The notes under the pieces were generated by a model. It worked only from the letters and a program-made list of their open reading frames with translations, did no database searches and was not told the DNA's origin. Below, in pieces: positions 1-8,313 of a stretch of DNA of 64,000 bases. Both the position numbers and the translations under genes were made by a program. Each line of letters starts with the position of its first letter. Position 1 is the stretch's first letter. The DNA lies in the NCBI RefSeq assembly GCF_042680125.1, contig NZ_JBHTNY010000012.1; one strand, written 5' to 3'. This stretch comes from Robinsoniella peoriensis (lineage in GTDB: Bacteria; Bacillota; Clostridia; Lachnospirales; Lachnospiraceae).

Positions 1-2
1 TT

Positions 3-3000
3 GATAACCGCTGGACGTCGTACCGTCTGCAAAAAGCAATCAACGAACTGACTGACCAGGGAATAGCGGCAGCGACAGAGTATCCTGAGAAAATGACAGG
101 AAGGAGTGCCTGGGCACACCATATTAACAGTACTTATTCGGGTGCGGGGAATATGGTACGTTTTGTCTACAACGGACAGAAAGATATTTTCGGACAAACA
201 AGCCTGTTCCGCGGCGAGGGCGGACGTGTCAATGGTTTTAACGGCTGGCAGGGAGCAGATGATTACTATGCAACCATGAGAGATTTCTTTACGAATTTGT
301 TGCCGAACCGTTTTCTGGCCCAGTATCCGATCAGCCAGTGGACCAATAATAATAAAGCGGTTTTAGGCAGGAACAATGAAGTTGTGACAGAAATGAGAAA
401 TGGTAAGAATGTGATCAGCCTGAATGGAAATGAAGTGGCAATTGGCAATCAGATCTTCATCCCATGGACGATTGACGGACAGGACAAGATCTACCATTAT
501 AATGAAGCCGGAGGGGAAACAACCTGGACACTTCCGGAAGACTGGAATTACACTACGGTAAAACTATACAAACTGACATCTACCGGAAAAACAGATGAAC
601 AGATCATCAATGTGGCAAACGGTGCTGTCACCATCACGGCAGATGCAAGGCAGGGATACGTGGTATATCCGGGAAGTGCAGCAGCAGACATACCGGATAT
701 GGCATCTTATGACTGGAGTACAGGCAGCCTGGTAAAGGATATGGGATTTGACAGTCATACTTTCGAAAATGGTTGGACAAATATCAATAATAATCCAAAT
801 GTTACATTTACAGATACCAGTATCGGAAATACAATGATTCAGATTAAAGGCAGTGAAGAAGGCGGAATCGAACAGGAGATGAACGGGCTTACCGGTGGGC
901 AGAGCTACTCCGCGTCTGCTTGGATCCGCACGGCAGCCGGAAGAAAAGTACATATATCAGTAGAAGATCAAAATGGCAGGGAACTGGCAGCAAACTATAT
1001 TGATAGTTCCAATGTAATATATGGTGTTCACCATACAGATAAATACAAAGAATATTTCCAGAGAGTAAAACTTACCTTTACTGAACCACAGGGGCAGACA
1101 TCGGCAGTCATAAAGATCAAGGCAGATGCAGGTAGCGAGGATGCCGTGGCAACTATCGATGATGTACGCGTGATACCAGTCGGTCTGACAGATCAGGGAA
1201 GCCATTATTTCTTTGAAGATTTTGAAAATGTAGACCAGGAATACGGGCCGTTTGCGTCAACGGAGTCAGACCAGAGTCACTTATCTGAAATAAATCCGGT
1301 TAACCCTGCGTTAACAGATGATGTAATTGAAGGACGCTACTCATTAAAAGTCCGCAATGGTGATTATATGAGGACACTTTCCCATCGTGTCCGCTTAAAA
1401 CCAAATACAGCTTATACAGTAGGCATCGATTATAAGGCGAAGGCACAAAATGCAGTTGTCCTTGGGGTGAAATCCGACAAGGCACTGGCAGCAGAAGATA
1501 CAAAAAATGCAACGCTGATACTCAAACCATTGAGCGGTACCGGATACGGGCAGAAGGAAAGCGTAAAAGTAACTTTTACAACCGGTAATTATGATGATTA
1601 TTATATTGACCTTACAAAACAGAGCGCTTCCGAATATATCTTTGATAATTTCTATGTAGACGAAGGGAAAGCAGCAGATATTCAGGAGTATACATTAAGC
1701 TTTGCACCTGGTGAAGGAACTGTGACAGGGACAAACCCGGAAGCAGTCACAGCATCAGAAGGTACGGCAATTGTATTGCCAAAGAATCCTTACACCAGAA
1801 AGGATTATAACTTTGTCGGATGGAATGACGGGAATAAAACATACGAAGCCGGTGATACCTACAGTATGCCGGGACGTAATACTACGTTGACCGCTATGTG
1901 GGAAGAAGGCGGAATTACTTATACAAAAATTCCAAGTGACGAATTAACAGCTGTTGCAGAAAGTCAGGAGAACAATACTCCGGGAGCGGGAGATGGACCA
2001 GGCAGCAATGCAGTGGATGGAAATGAAGATACAATCTGGCATACAGCGTATGGTCATGCACCACAGGCAGATATTCCAAATGACCGTTATAATGGAATTA
2101 CCATTGATCTGGGCGGGACGTATGATATCGGTAAACTTGAATATGTTCCAAGAAAAAATGGTCCAAATGGAATTATTACGGGATATAAATTATACTACAG
2201 TGAAGCTGAAACGGGAACATATGAAGAGGGTGCATTTACGGAAGTTCCGGGAGGAAGCGGTACCTGGGCAGCAGATGCTTCTAAGAAAACCGCAAAGTTC
2301 TCTGTGGTGACTGCACGCAGGCTGATGCTTCGTGCTACGCAGGCTGGAGGTGGATTTGTCTCAGCTGCTGAACTCTATGTATATCAGGCACAGAAAAATG
2401 ATTATGAATATGAAAAGGTGGAAGTAAAAGCAGCAGCGGCAGAAAGTACACAGCCCGGATATCCAATTACCAACATGCTGGCAGATAATGATTCGATCTA
2501 TCACAGCAGTTGGAGCGGCGGAATCAATATGGCACAGGGAATTAACAATAAGCTGACCTTTGATTTTGGGGATATCTGTAAAATTGGCAAGCTGGAATAT
2601 CGTCCAAGGCAGGACGGAACGAATGGAATTATCAAGGAATTTAAGCTGTACTACAGTACCACGGCAGATCAGGATGACTGGCAGGAAGTTCCGCAAGGAC
2701 ATATCGTATGGGCTGCTGATAAAGAGAAGAGGACAGCTGCATTTGCGCCGGTAGATGCCAGAAGGCTGCAGATGAGAGTGCTCCATTCTATGGAAAATGT
2801 AGACTATCCGGGTGCAGATCCTGCAGATAAATTTATCTCAGGACAGTATATGGCATTCTACAAAGCGGTGGAAACGGAAGAGCCGGGGGATGACAGCCTG
2901 GTTATTACACCCGGTTCATGCGGGTGTACTTTCAGCGGCCTGGTTTTCGACAACCGCAAGATTGTTATACCGAAAAATGCAGACCAGATTACAGTAAACT

Positions 3001-5363
3001 TGTCCGCAGAAGGAATGCTCGTACCGTGTGAGACACCAGGCCATGACCAGGAGGACATCAGCTACTCCTTTGAAATTGCAGAAGGAGCTGCAGGTGCAGC
3101 CATATCCGGAACAGAGCTCAGGGTTGGCTCTGCAGGCATTATAAAAGTACGTGCTATCGCAGAAGTAAACGGTGCAAAAGCAGTACGCACATCCGTATTT
3201 ACCATAGTGAAAGGTGAATATACAGTGACTGCACAGGCAGACCCGGCAGAGGGCGGAACTGTGAAAGGGACTACAGATGTGGAAGCGGGCGGAACTGCGG
3301 TATTGACGGCAGAAGCCAACGAAGGATACACATTTGGCGGATGGTATCTTGGGGAAGAAAAGGTAGGCGAGGAACCTGCTTTCACTACGCCGGAGATCAC
3401 AGAGGACACCGTCTATACAGCTAAGTTTATAAAAGACTTAAAAGACGTAACAATTACAGCCCGTTCGGAAGACGAAGCAGCAGGAAGCGTATCCGGCGGC
3501 GGTACAGTTAAGGAAGGGGAAAAAGTCACCCTTACCGCCATGGCAAATGAGGGTTATACCTTCGAGGGCTGGTATCTGGAAGGCGTAAAAGTATCCGATG
3601 CATCCGTATATGAAATTGAAGCGGCAGAAGATGCAGAGTATATTGCCAGATTTATAAAAAATGCACCTGCCAGGGTAACCATTACCGTACAGTCTGAAGA
3701 TGAAACGGCAGGAACGGTATCCGGCGGCGGAAGTGTAAACGTTGGTGAGACAGTAACCATAACTGCCACAGCCAATGAAGGCTACACATTTGAAGGCTGG
3801 TATCTGGGAGAAACAAAAGTATCTGACCAGGCAGAATATAAAATAGAAGCAACAGAGGATGCCGCATACATTGCACGGTTTACGAAAAATGCGGTACAGC
3901 AGGTGACGGTTACCGCTGAAGCAACAGAAGGCGGAATGGCAGAAGGGACTGCAACGGTAGATATTGGAACAACGGTAAAACTTATTGCAGCAGCGAACGA
4001 AGGCTATGTATTCGAAGGCTGGTACCTGGATAATGTCAGGGTATCCGAAAATGCAGAGTATGAAGTGGTAGCAAAAGAGGATACCACTTATGTTGCGCGG
4101 TTCACAAAAGCAGAAGAGCCACAGCCGGAAATGGTGAACATTACCGTACAGTCAGCAGATGAAACGGCAGGAACCGTAAGCGGCAGCGGAACCGTTAAGA
4201 AAGGTGAAGAATTTACCATAACCGCATTTCCAAATGAAGGCTACACATTTGAAGGCTGGTATCTGAATGATGAAAAAGTATCGGATCAGGCAAGCCTGAC
4301 CTTGAAGGCAGAAACAGATGCTGTGTATACAGCACGATTTGAAGAAAAGCCAAAAGAAATGATCACGATTCAGGCAGTGGCAGAAGCCGGAGGAACCGTA
4401 ACCGGCAGCGTGACCGCAGAATATGGAAGTGCGGTAACCATTAAGGCATATCCGCAGGAAGGCTATGTATTTGAAGGCTGGTATATAGGGGATATGAAAG
4501 TATCATCACAACCGGAATATACAATAAATGCTTTACAGAACACTGTGTATACCGCAAAATTTGTTAAGAAAGAAGCGCCGAAGCCACAAAAAGTTACCCT
4601 TACGGTAAAAGCAGAAACAGGCGGTACAGCAGCAGGCGGTCAGACGGTGGATGCCGGAAGCAAGGTTGATTTAACGGCAAAACCATCCGCTAAGTATACG
4701 TTTGAGGGCTGGTATCTCAATGGAAAGAAAGTATCCACAACCGCAAAGTATACGGTAACGGTTTATGAAAACGTAACTTATACAGCTAAATTCAAAAAGA
4801 TTACGGCGCCGAAAAAAGTAAGCGGATTAAAAGCATCTAATCTGAAAACAAACCAGATGAAATTAACCTGGAATAAAACCAGCGGTGCAAAAGGCTACGA
4901 ATTAAGCCGCTATAATCCGGATAAAAACAAATGGTACGTAGTAAAAACCACAGGCCAGACAAGTTATACGGTAAAAGGCTTAAGCGCCGGAACAATTTAC
5001 AAATACAGGGTAAGGGCATATACGTTATCCGGAAGTAAAAAGCTGTTCGGTAAATATTCAAAATACTTAAAGACAGCAACAACACCGAAAAAACCGGCAC
5101 TCTCTGCTAAAGCAGCTTCTAAAACAAGCGTGAAGCTTTCCTGGAAAAAGGGAACAAAGGCAGATGGATTTGCCATTTATATGAAGACCGGAAAAGGTGG
5201 CTTTACCAGGATTAAAAACGCATCTGCAGCACGTACTGCATATACAAAGACAAAACTGAAAAAGGGTAAGACTTACCAGTTTAAGATGCGTGGATACAAG
5301 AGGGTTGGAGATACTAAAGTATATGGAAATTATTCGAAGGTTCGAACAGTAAAATTGAAATAA
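3..5363 (+). CDS. C-terminal part of giant secreted glycosidase, probable GH101 endo-alpha-N-acetylgalactosaminidase (5' end outside window)
   Basis: The frame is open from the first bases, so the N-terminus and the catalytic residues lie outside the window; 1786 residues are visible. Residues about 1-235 (containing FNGWQGADDY and RFLAQYPISQW) resemble the end of the GH101 barrel and the beta domain after it. GH101 enzymes release the core-1 disaccharide from mucin O-glycans outside the cell. Next come two galactose-binding-like sandwiches (about 243-396 and 400-556), an InlB/Flg_new repeat (about 563-637), two F5/8C-type domains (about 640-955), seven divergent InlB-type repeats (about 1072-1598) and two FN3-like domains with a Lys-rich end. 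No LPXTG or SLH anchor is present. A terminator follows. The GH101 call rests on partial similarity recalled by eye; the secreted multimodular nature is certain. Confidence 0.62.
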   Translation, partial: DNRWTSYRLQKAINELTDQGIAAATEYPEKMTGRSAWAHHINSTYSGAGNMVRFVYNGQKDIFGQTSLFRGEGGRVNGFNGWQGADDYYATMRDFFTNLLPNRFLAQYPISQWTNNNKAVLGRNNEVVTEMRNGKNVISLNGNEVAIGNQIFIPWTIDGQDKIYHYNEAGGETTWTLPEDWNYTTVKLYKLTSTGKTDEQIINVANGAVTITADARQGYVVYPGSAAADIPDMASYDWSTGSLVKDMGFDSHTFENGWTNINNNPNVTFTDTSIGNTMIQIKGSEEGGIEQEMNGLTGGQSYSASAWIRTAAGRKVHISVEDQNGRELAANYIDSSNVIYGVHHTDKYKEYFQRVKLTFTEPQGQTSAVIKIKADAGSEDAVATIDDVRVIPVGLTDQGSHYFFEDFENVDQEYGPFASTESDQSHLSEINPVNPALTDDVIEGRYSLKVRNGDYMRTLSHRVRLKPNTAYTVGIDYKAKAQNAVVLGVKSDKALAAEDTKNATLILKPLSGTGYGQKESVKVTFTTGNYDDYYIDLTKQSASEYIFDNFYVDEGKAADIQEYTLSFAPGEGTVTGTNPEAVTASEGTAIVLPKNPYTRKDYNFVGWNDGNKTYEAGDTYSMPGRNTTLTAMWEEGGITYTKIPSDELTAVAESQENNTPGAGDGPGSNAVDGNEDTIWHTAYGHAPQADIPNDRYNGITIDLGGTYDIGKLEYVPRKNGPNGIITGYKLYYSEAETGTYEEGAFTEVPGGSGTWAADASKKTAKFSVVTARRLMLRATQAGGGFVSAAELYVYQAQKNDYEYEKVEVKAAAAESTQPGYPITNMLADNDSIYHSSWSGGINMAQGINNKLTFDFGDICKIGKLEYRPRQDGTNGIIKEFKLYYSTTADQDDWQEVPQGHIVWAADKEKRTAAFAPVDARRLQMRVLHSMENVDYPGADPADKFISGQYMAFYKAVETEEPGDDSLVITPGSCGCTFSGLVFDNRKIVIPKNADQITVNLSAEGMLVPCETPGHDQEDISYSFEIAEGAAGAAISGTELRVGSAGIIKVRAIAEVNGAKAVRTSVFTIVKGEYTVTAQADPAEGGTVKGTTDVEAGGTAVLTAEANEGYTFGGWYLGEEKVGEEPAFTTPEITEDTVYTAKFIKDLKDVTITARSEDEAAGSVSGGGTVKEGEKVTLTAMANEGYTFEGWYLEGVKVSDASVYEIEAAEDAEYIARFIKNAPARVTITVQSEDETAGTVSGGGSVNVGETVTITATANEGYTFEGWYLGETKVSDQAEYKIEATEDAAYIARFTKNAVQQVTVTAEATEGGMAEGTATVDIGTTVKLIAAANEGYVFEGWYLDNVRVSENAEYEVVAKEDTTYVARFTKAEEPQPEMVNITVQSADETAGTVSGSGTVKKGEEFTITAFPNEGYTFEGWYLNDEKVSDQASLTLKAETDAVYTARFEEKPKEMITIQAVAEAGGTVTGSVTAEYGSAVTIKAYPQEGYVFEGWYIGDMKVSSQPEYTINALQNTVYTAKFVKKEAPKPQKVTLTVKAETGGTAAGGQTVDAGSKVDLTAKPSAKYTFEGWYLNGKKVSTTAKYTVTVYENVTYTAKFKKITAPKKVSGLKASNLKTNQMKLTWNKTSGAKGYELSRYNPDKNKWYVVKTTGQTSYTVKGLSAGTIYKYRVRAYTLSGSKKLFGKYSKYLKTATTPKKPALSAKAASKTSVKLSWKKGTKADGFAIYMKTGKGGFTRIKNASAARTAYTKTKLKKGKTYQFKMRGYKRVGDTKVYGNYSKVRTVKLK
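3219..4795 (+). repeat. Seven tandem InlB-like repeats of about 225 bp within the GH101-like gene
   Basis: Units begin near 3219, 3450, 3675, 3903, 4134, 4363 and 4594. Each encodes about 75 residues ending in a motif of the type EGYTFEGWYL, then KVS, then YTARF. DNA is also similar between units, for example around the ggctggtat core. Such repeats act as stalks that project the catalytic part from the cell surface. Confidence 0.85.
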
Positions 5364-5390
5364 AATAAGATATATTAAAACACCCTCTGA

Positions 5391-5461
5391 GCAGGGCAGT
5401 GATTCTTGATATTTATAAACAGGTTATGTTTATAAACAGGAATAGCTGCCTTGCTTTTTTT
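5391..5461 (+). terminator. Rho-independent terminator after the GH101-like gene
   Basis: GCAGGGCAG (5391-5399) pairs with CTGCCTTGC (5446-5454, one G-U pair) and is followed at once by seven T. The loop holds two direct copies of TTATAAACAGG. Confidence 0.75.
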
Positions 5462-5534
5462 CTGTCATGGAATACAAAGTATCAGAATCGGGGATAATGT
5501 AGAAATACTTCATATATCGGAGGAGAGATAAATT

Positions 5535-6932
5535 ATGGATGACATCATTGTAAGGCTGCATTCGGTAGAAATAAAAAACTTTAAAAATACTGCATATGGA
5601 AAAGTAGAGATGCCTTCCCGGATCCATCAGGGCATAGTGCTGGATACTTCTGAAATATTGGGGATTTACGGACAAAATGGCTCCGGAAAGACTACGGTAA
5701 TTGATACGCTTTTCTATGTGCAGAAGATAATCATGGGGCTTAGTATTCCGGAAGAACTGGTTAATTATATTACCAGCGGGCAGGATTATGCTAAAGTAAA
5801 AGCAGTGTTTCTGGTGACCGGAAAGGAACGGCAGTTTGAGGTGGAGTATGAGCTTTGGTTCCGCAGAACAGAAGAAAATACTGCTGTTATTTCAAAAGAA
5901 TCATTATCTGCTGCTAAGATCGTACAGGGTGAGTACACACAAAAGTATTTATTTATGGAATATACTGCAGAAGATACGGAAGGTGTATTTACGCCAAAAG
6001 AAATGCTGGAGGATGTGATTCTTGGAAATGAAGAGAACGGTACGAACCTGATTGTAGCAAAAAAAGTTGCCCGGATTCATAATTGTTCCTACATCTTTGG
6101 GGAGACCAGCCGGGAGATTTTCTGTAATGAGAGTGGGGAGAATTTTCTGGATTATGCATTTTTGATTCAGTCCCTATACAACTATGCAATGATGGATCTA
6201 TTTGTTATCCGGGATTCGCACTCCGGTGCAATCAGCGCGGATTTTCTTTTGCCCGTGGCATTTCGGGTTACAGACCGCAAGTCAGCCACCAGAGGTGATT
6301 TTGTAATTGCTTTAAAAGAACCCACTCTTGTGGAGGAAAGCCGTTTTGAACTGTTGAAGCAAATTGTGGGGGAAATAAATATCGTACTTGCCACCATTAT
6401 ACCGGGTATGACATTGGATATCAAAGATTATGGACAGCAGCTTGTGGAGAATGGCGGTGTCGGGCGAAAGGTGGATCTTACTTCCAGGCGTGGGGAGATG
6501 GAGATTCCCATACGATTTGAGTCAGATGGAATCGTTAAGATTATTTCCATCCTCAATGTGCTGATCCGGGCATACAGCGATCCGGGCATCTGCCTGGTTG
6601 TGGATGAACTGGACGCCGGTATTTATGAATATCTATTGGGAGAGCTTCTGGATATATTCAATAAAGGTGCAAAAGGGCAGCTGATATTCACTTCCCACAA
6701 TCTGCGGGCTTTAGAAATGTTGGGCAATGACAGTATCTTGTTTTCCACAGCCAACCCGGACAACCGGTATATCAGAATGGAGCATACGGGAAACAGCCTG
6801 AATCTGCGGGATGCCTATATCCGCAGCATCACCTTAGGCGGACAACAGGAATGTATCTATACCGATACGGACAGTATCAAGATTGCAAGGTCATTTCGTA
6901 AAGCAGGGAGGGAAATTACAAATGCCAGATAA
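5535..6932 (+). CDS. AAA/ABC-type ATPase of an ATPase-TOPRIM pair (candidate defence ATPase)
   Basis: A 465-residue soluble ATPase. Walker A is IYGQNGSGKTTVID (K52) and Walker B is CLVVDELDAG (D357, E358), followed by FTSHNLRALEML, the usual arrangement of OLD/RecF-like AAA_15/AAA_21 ATPases. The N-terminal LHSVEIKNFKN is also typical. The middle, about 90-320, is family-specific and not recognised. Start ATG 5535 follows a GGAGGAGAG ribosome site. It overlaps the TOPRIM gene downstream by 11 bp, so the two are surely co-expressed. Known ATPase-TOPRIM partners of this general layout include AbiL (RloAB) and PARIS (AriAB), in which the ATPase senses infection and controls a TOPRIM nuclease. 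I cannot assign it to either family by eye, so a defence role is an inference from architecture. Confidence 0.75.
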   Translation: MDDIIVRLHSVEIKNFKNTAYGKVEMPSRIHQGIVLDTSEILGIYGQNGSGKTTVIDTLFYVQKIIMGLSIPEELVNYITSGQDYAKVKAVFLVTGKERQFEVEYELWFRRTEENTAVISKESLSAAKIVQGEYTQKYLFMEYTAEDTEGVFTPKEMLEDVILGNEENGTNLIVAKKVARIHNCSYIFGETSREIFCNESGENFLDYAFLIQSLYNYAMMDLFVIRDSHSGAISADFLLPVAFRVTDRKSATRGDFVIALKEPTLVEESRFELLKQIVGEINIVLATIIPGMTLDIKDYGQQLVENGGVGRKVDLTSRRGEMEIPIRFESDGIVKIISILNVLIRAYSDPGICLVVDELDAGIYEYLLGELLDIFNKGAKGQLIFTSHNLRALEMLGNDSILFSTANPDNRYIRMEHTGNSLNLRDAYIRSITLGGQQECIYTDTDSIKIARSFRKAGREITNAR

Positions 6933-7608
6933 AGAGAAGAAAGTGATTATATTTATTGTGGAAGGTCCCAGCGATGAAGGAGCAATCGGATCTATTGTGA
7001 AGGAGTATTTTTCAAGCAGTGAGGTAAAGTTTCACGTAATTCATGGGGACATCACAGCCCGGGGAAGTGTGAACTCTGACACGATTATTAAGAGAATCAA
7101 TGACTGTATGGAGGATGTTAAAACAAAATACAGATACACGGATGAGGATATCTTAAAAGTCATCCATCTGTCTGACCTGGATGGTGCATTTGTGACTGCG
7201 GAAAATGTCATACAAAAAAAGTCAGGTCCCACGGTTTACTATACCGACCACATTGAAACCTCAAATGTAGGTTCTCTGATAAAGCGAAATCAATTGAAAT
7301 CAGAGTTGTTATATAAGCTCTCCGCTACCGGTAAAATTAACGAAGTGCCTTACCGCATTTATTATATGTCCTGTAATCTGGAGCATGTGTTATTTAATGA
7401 ACTGAGGGAGTTTAGCAGTGAAGAAAAATGGGAGTACTCGGATACTTTTGCAGAGAGGTTTGAGGGAAAGCCGGAAGAATTCATTGAATTTTTAGGAAAA
7501 AATCAGGTGGCGGTAGATGGAACCTATAAAGAAACCTGGGATTTTATACAGGAAGGGGAAAATTCGCTGAATAGGTTTACTAATTTTCAATTGGCATTTC
7601 AGGGGTGA
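6922..7608 (+). CDS. Putative TOPRIM-domain nuclease partner of the upstream ATPase
   Basis: A 228-residue protein starting at ATG 6922, behind GGGAGGG; the in-frame TTG at 6883 has no such site. The N-terminal strand IIFIVEGPSDEGA carries the conserved TOPRIM glutamate (E14). HLSDLDGAFV carries the DxD pair (D85, D87) that binds metal in TOPRIM nucleases and primases. A later segment, YYMSCNLEHVLFNEL, resembles the conserved acidic helix of RloB/OLD-type TOPRIM proteins. The rest is unrecognised. The gene overlaps the ATPase by 11 bp and ends the cassette; a MarR operon follows with its own promoter. The probable role is the nuclease effector of a two-component defence module. An RNA- or tRNA-cutting activity like that of AriB is possible but not visible in the sequence. 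Confidence 0.68.
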   Translation: MPDKEKKVIIFIVEGPSDEGAIGSIVKEYFSSSEVKFHVIHGDITARGSVNSDTIIKRINDCMEDVKTKYRYTDEDILKVIHLSDLDGAFVTAENVIQKKSGPTVYYTDHIETSNVGSLIKRNQLKSELLYKLSATGKINEVPYRIYYMSCNLEHVLFNELREFSSEEKWEYSDTFAERFEGKPEEFIEFLGKNQVAVDGTYKETWDFIQEGENSLNRFTNFQLAFQG

Positions 7609-7625
7609 ATAGCGTAAAAAAGTGA

Positions 7626-7654
7626 TTGACATAAAATTAGTTCGGCGCTATAAT
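7626..7654 (+). promoter_or_regulatory. Consensus sigma-A promoter of marR
   Basis: TTGACA (7626-7631), 17-bp spacer, TATAAT (7649-7654): a perfect match on both hexamers. The surrounding 7630-7690 region is a long imperfect dyad (cataaaattag ... taattttatg). Confidence 0.85.
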
Positions 7655-7670
7655 TGTTTGTGACCAAACA
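7655..7670 (+). promoter_or_regulatory. Candidate MarR operator, site 1
   Basis: TGTTTGTGACCAAACA starts one base after the -10 hexamer and is a near-perfect palindrome. Two variants recur before the ABC genes (8248-8263 and 8278-8293), which fits an autoregulated MarR repressor that also controls the exporter. Confidence 0.6.
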
Positions 7671-7707
7671 GTTATAGCGCTAATTTTATGTAAGAAAGGG
7701 ATCGTAA

Positions 7708-8145
7708 ATGAGAAAAAGAGACGTTGGACGTGAAATACATGCACTTTCCAATCTGCTGGGCCGCAGGATAGAAGCAGAGAAAAAGCAGCAGGGAATGCAG
7801 GACGTTACACCCATGCAGACCTGGATTATAGGCTATCTCCAGGAACATAAGGGGCAGGATATCTTCCAGAGGGATATTGAACGCGATTTTACGATTACCC
7901 GTTCAACAGTAACCGGAATACTGAAGCTGATGGAGAAGAATGGATTAATATACAGAGTCAGCGTTCCGGAGGATGCAAGATTAAAGAAACTGATACTTAC
8001 GGAAACGGGAGAAGCAATGTATCAGAAAGTCAGGCAGCATATAGAAGATACGGAACGGATGCTTGTCCAGGGGTTTACGGAGGATGAAGTGGAAGCCTTA
8101 TTAAACATGATGGACAGGTTAAGAGTAAATCTTGAGACTCTTTAG
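7708..8145 (+). CDS. MarR-family transcriptional regulator
   Basis: 145 residues, the usual length of MarR repressors. The winged helix covers about residues 35-100: the recognition region is RDIERDFTITRSTVTGILKL and the wing follows at VSVPEDARLKKLILTETG, the classic MarR DxR wing pattern. It lies directly upstream of a two-gene ABC exporter, and the same 16-bp palindromic motif sits in both promoter regions. It is therefore the probable repressor of the exporter, relieved by a drug or lipophilic ligand. Start ATG 7708 follows GAAAGGGATCG. Confidence 0.9.
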   Translation: MRKRDVGREIHALSNLLGRRIEAEKKQQGMQDVTPMQTWIIGYLQEHKGQDIFQRDIERDFTITRSTVTGILKLMEKNGLIYRVSVPEDARLKKLILTETGEAMYQKVRQHIEDTERMLVQGFTEDEVEALLNMMDRLRVNLETL

Positions 8146-8247
8146 GCGGCTGCTGTACGATTGCAGTAGGAACTGGCGGATCCGGCCGGTAAGCTGAGAT
8201 AGATATGAGAAACATGCATCTGCGTGTTTCTTATATTTTCTCTATAA

Positions 8248-8293
8248 TGTTTGGTTACGAACAGTATGTATACGAATTATTCGTGTACAAACA
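8248..8293 (+). promoter_or_regulatory. Tandem candidate MarR operators before the ABC exporter
   Basis: TGTTTGGTTACGAACA (8248-8263) and TATTCGTGTACAAACA (8278-8293) are two variants of the motif found at the marR promoter. The first overlaps a TATAAT at 8243-8248. No good -35 was seen at standard spacing. Confidence 0.55.
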
Positions 8294-8313
8294 GATAATG
8301 TGGAGGTAAAAAA

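Noticed and set aside
6883..6921. TTG start for the TOPRIM gene
   Set aside because: ATG 6922 has a GGGAGGG ribosome site and begins just before the conserved strand; the extra 13 residues look like read-through of the upstream gene.
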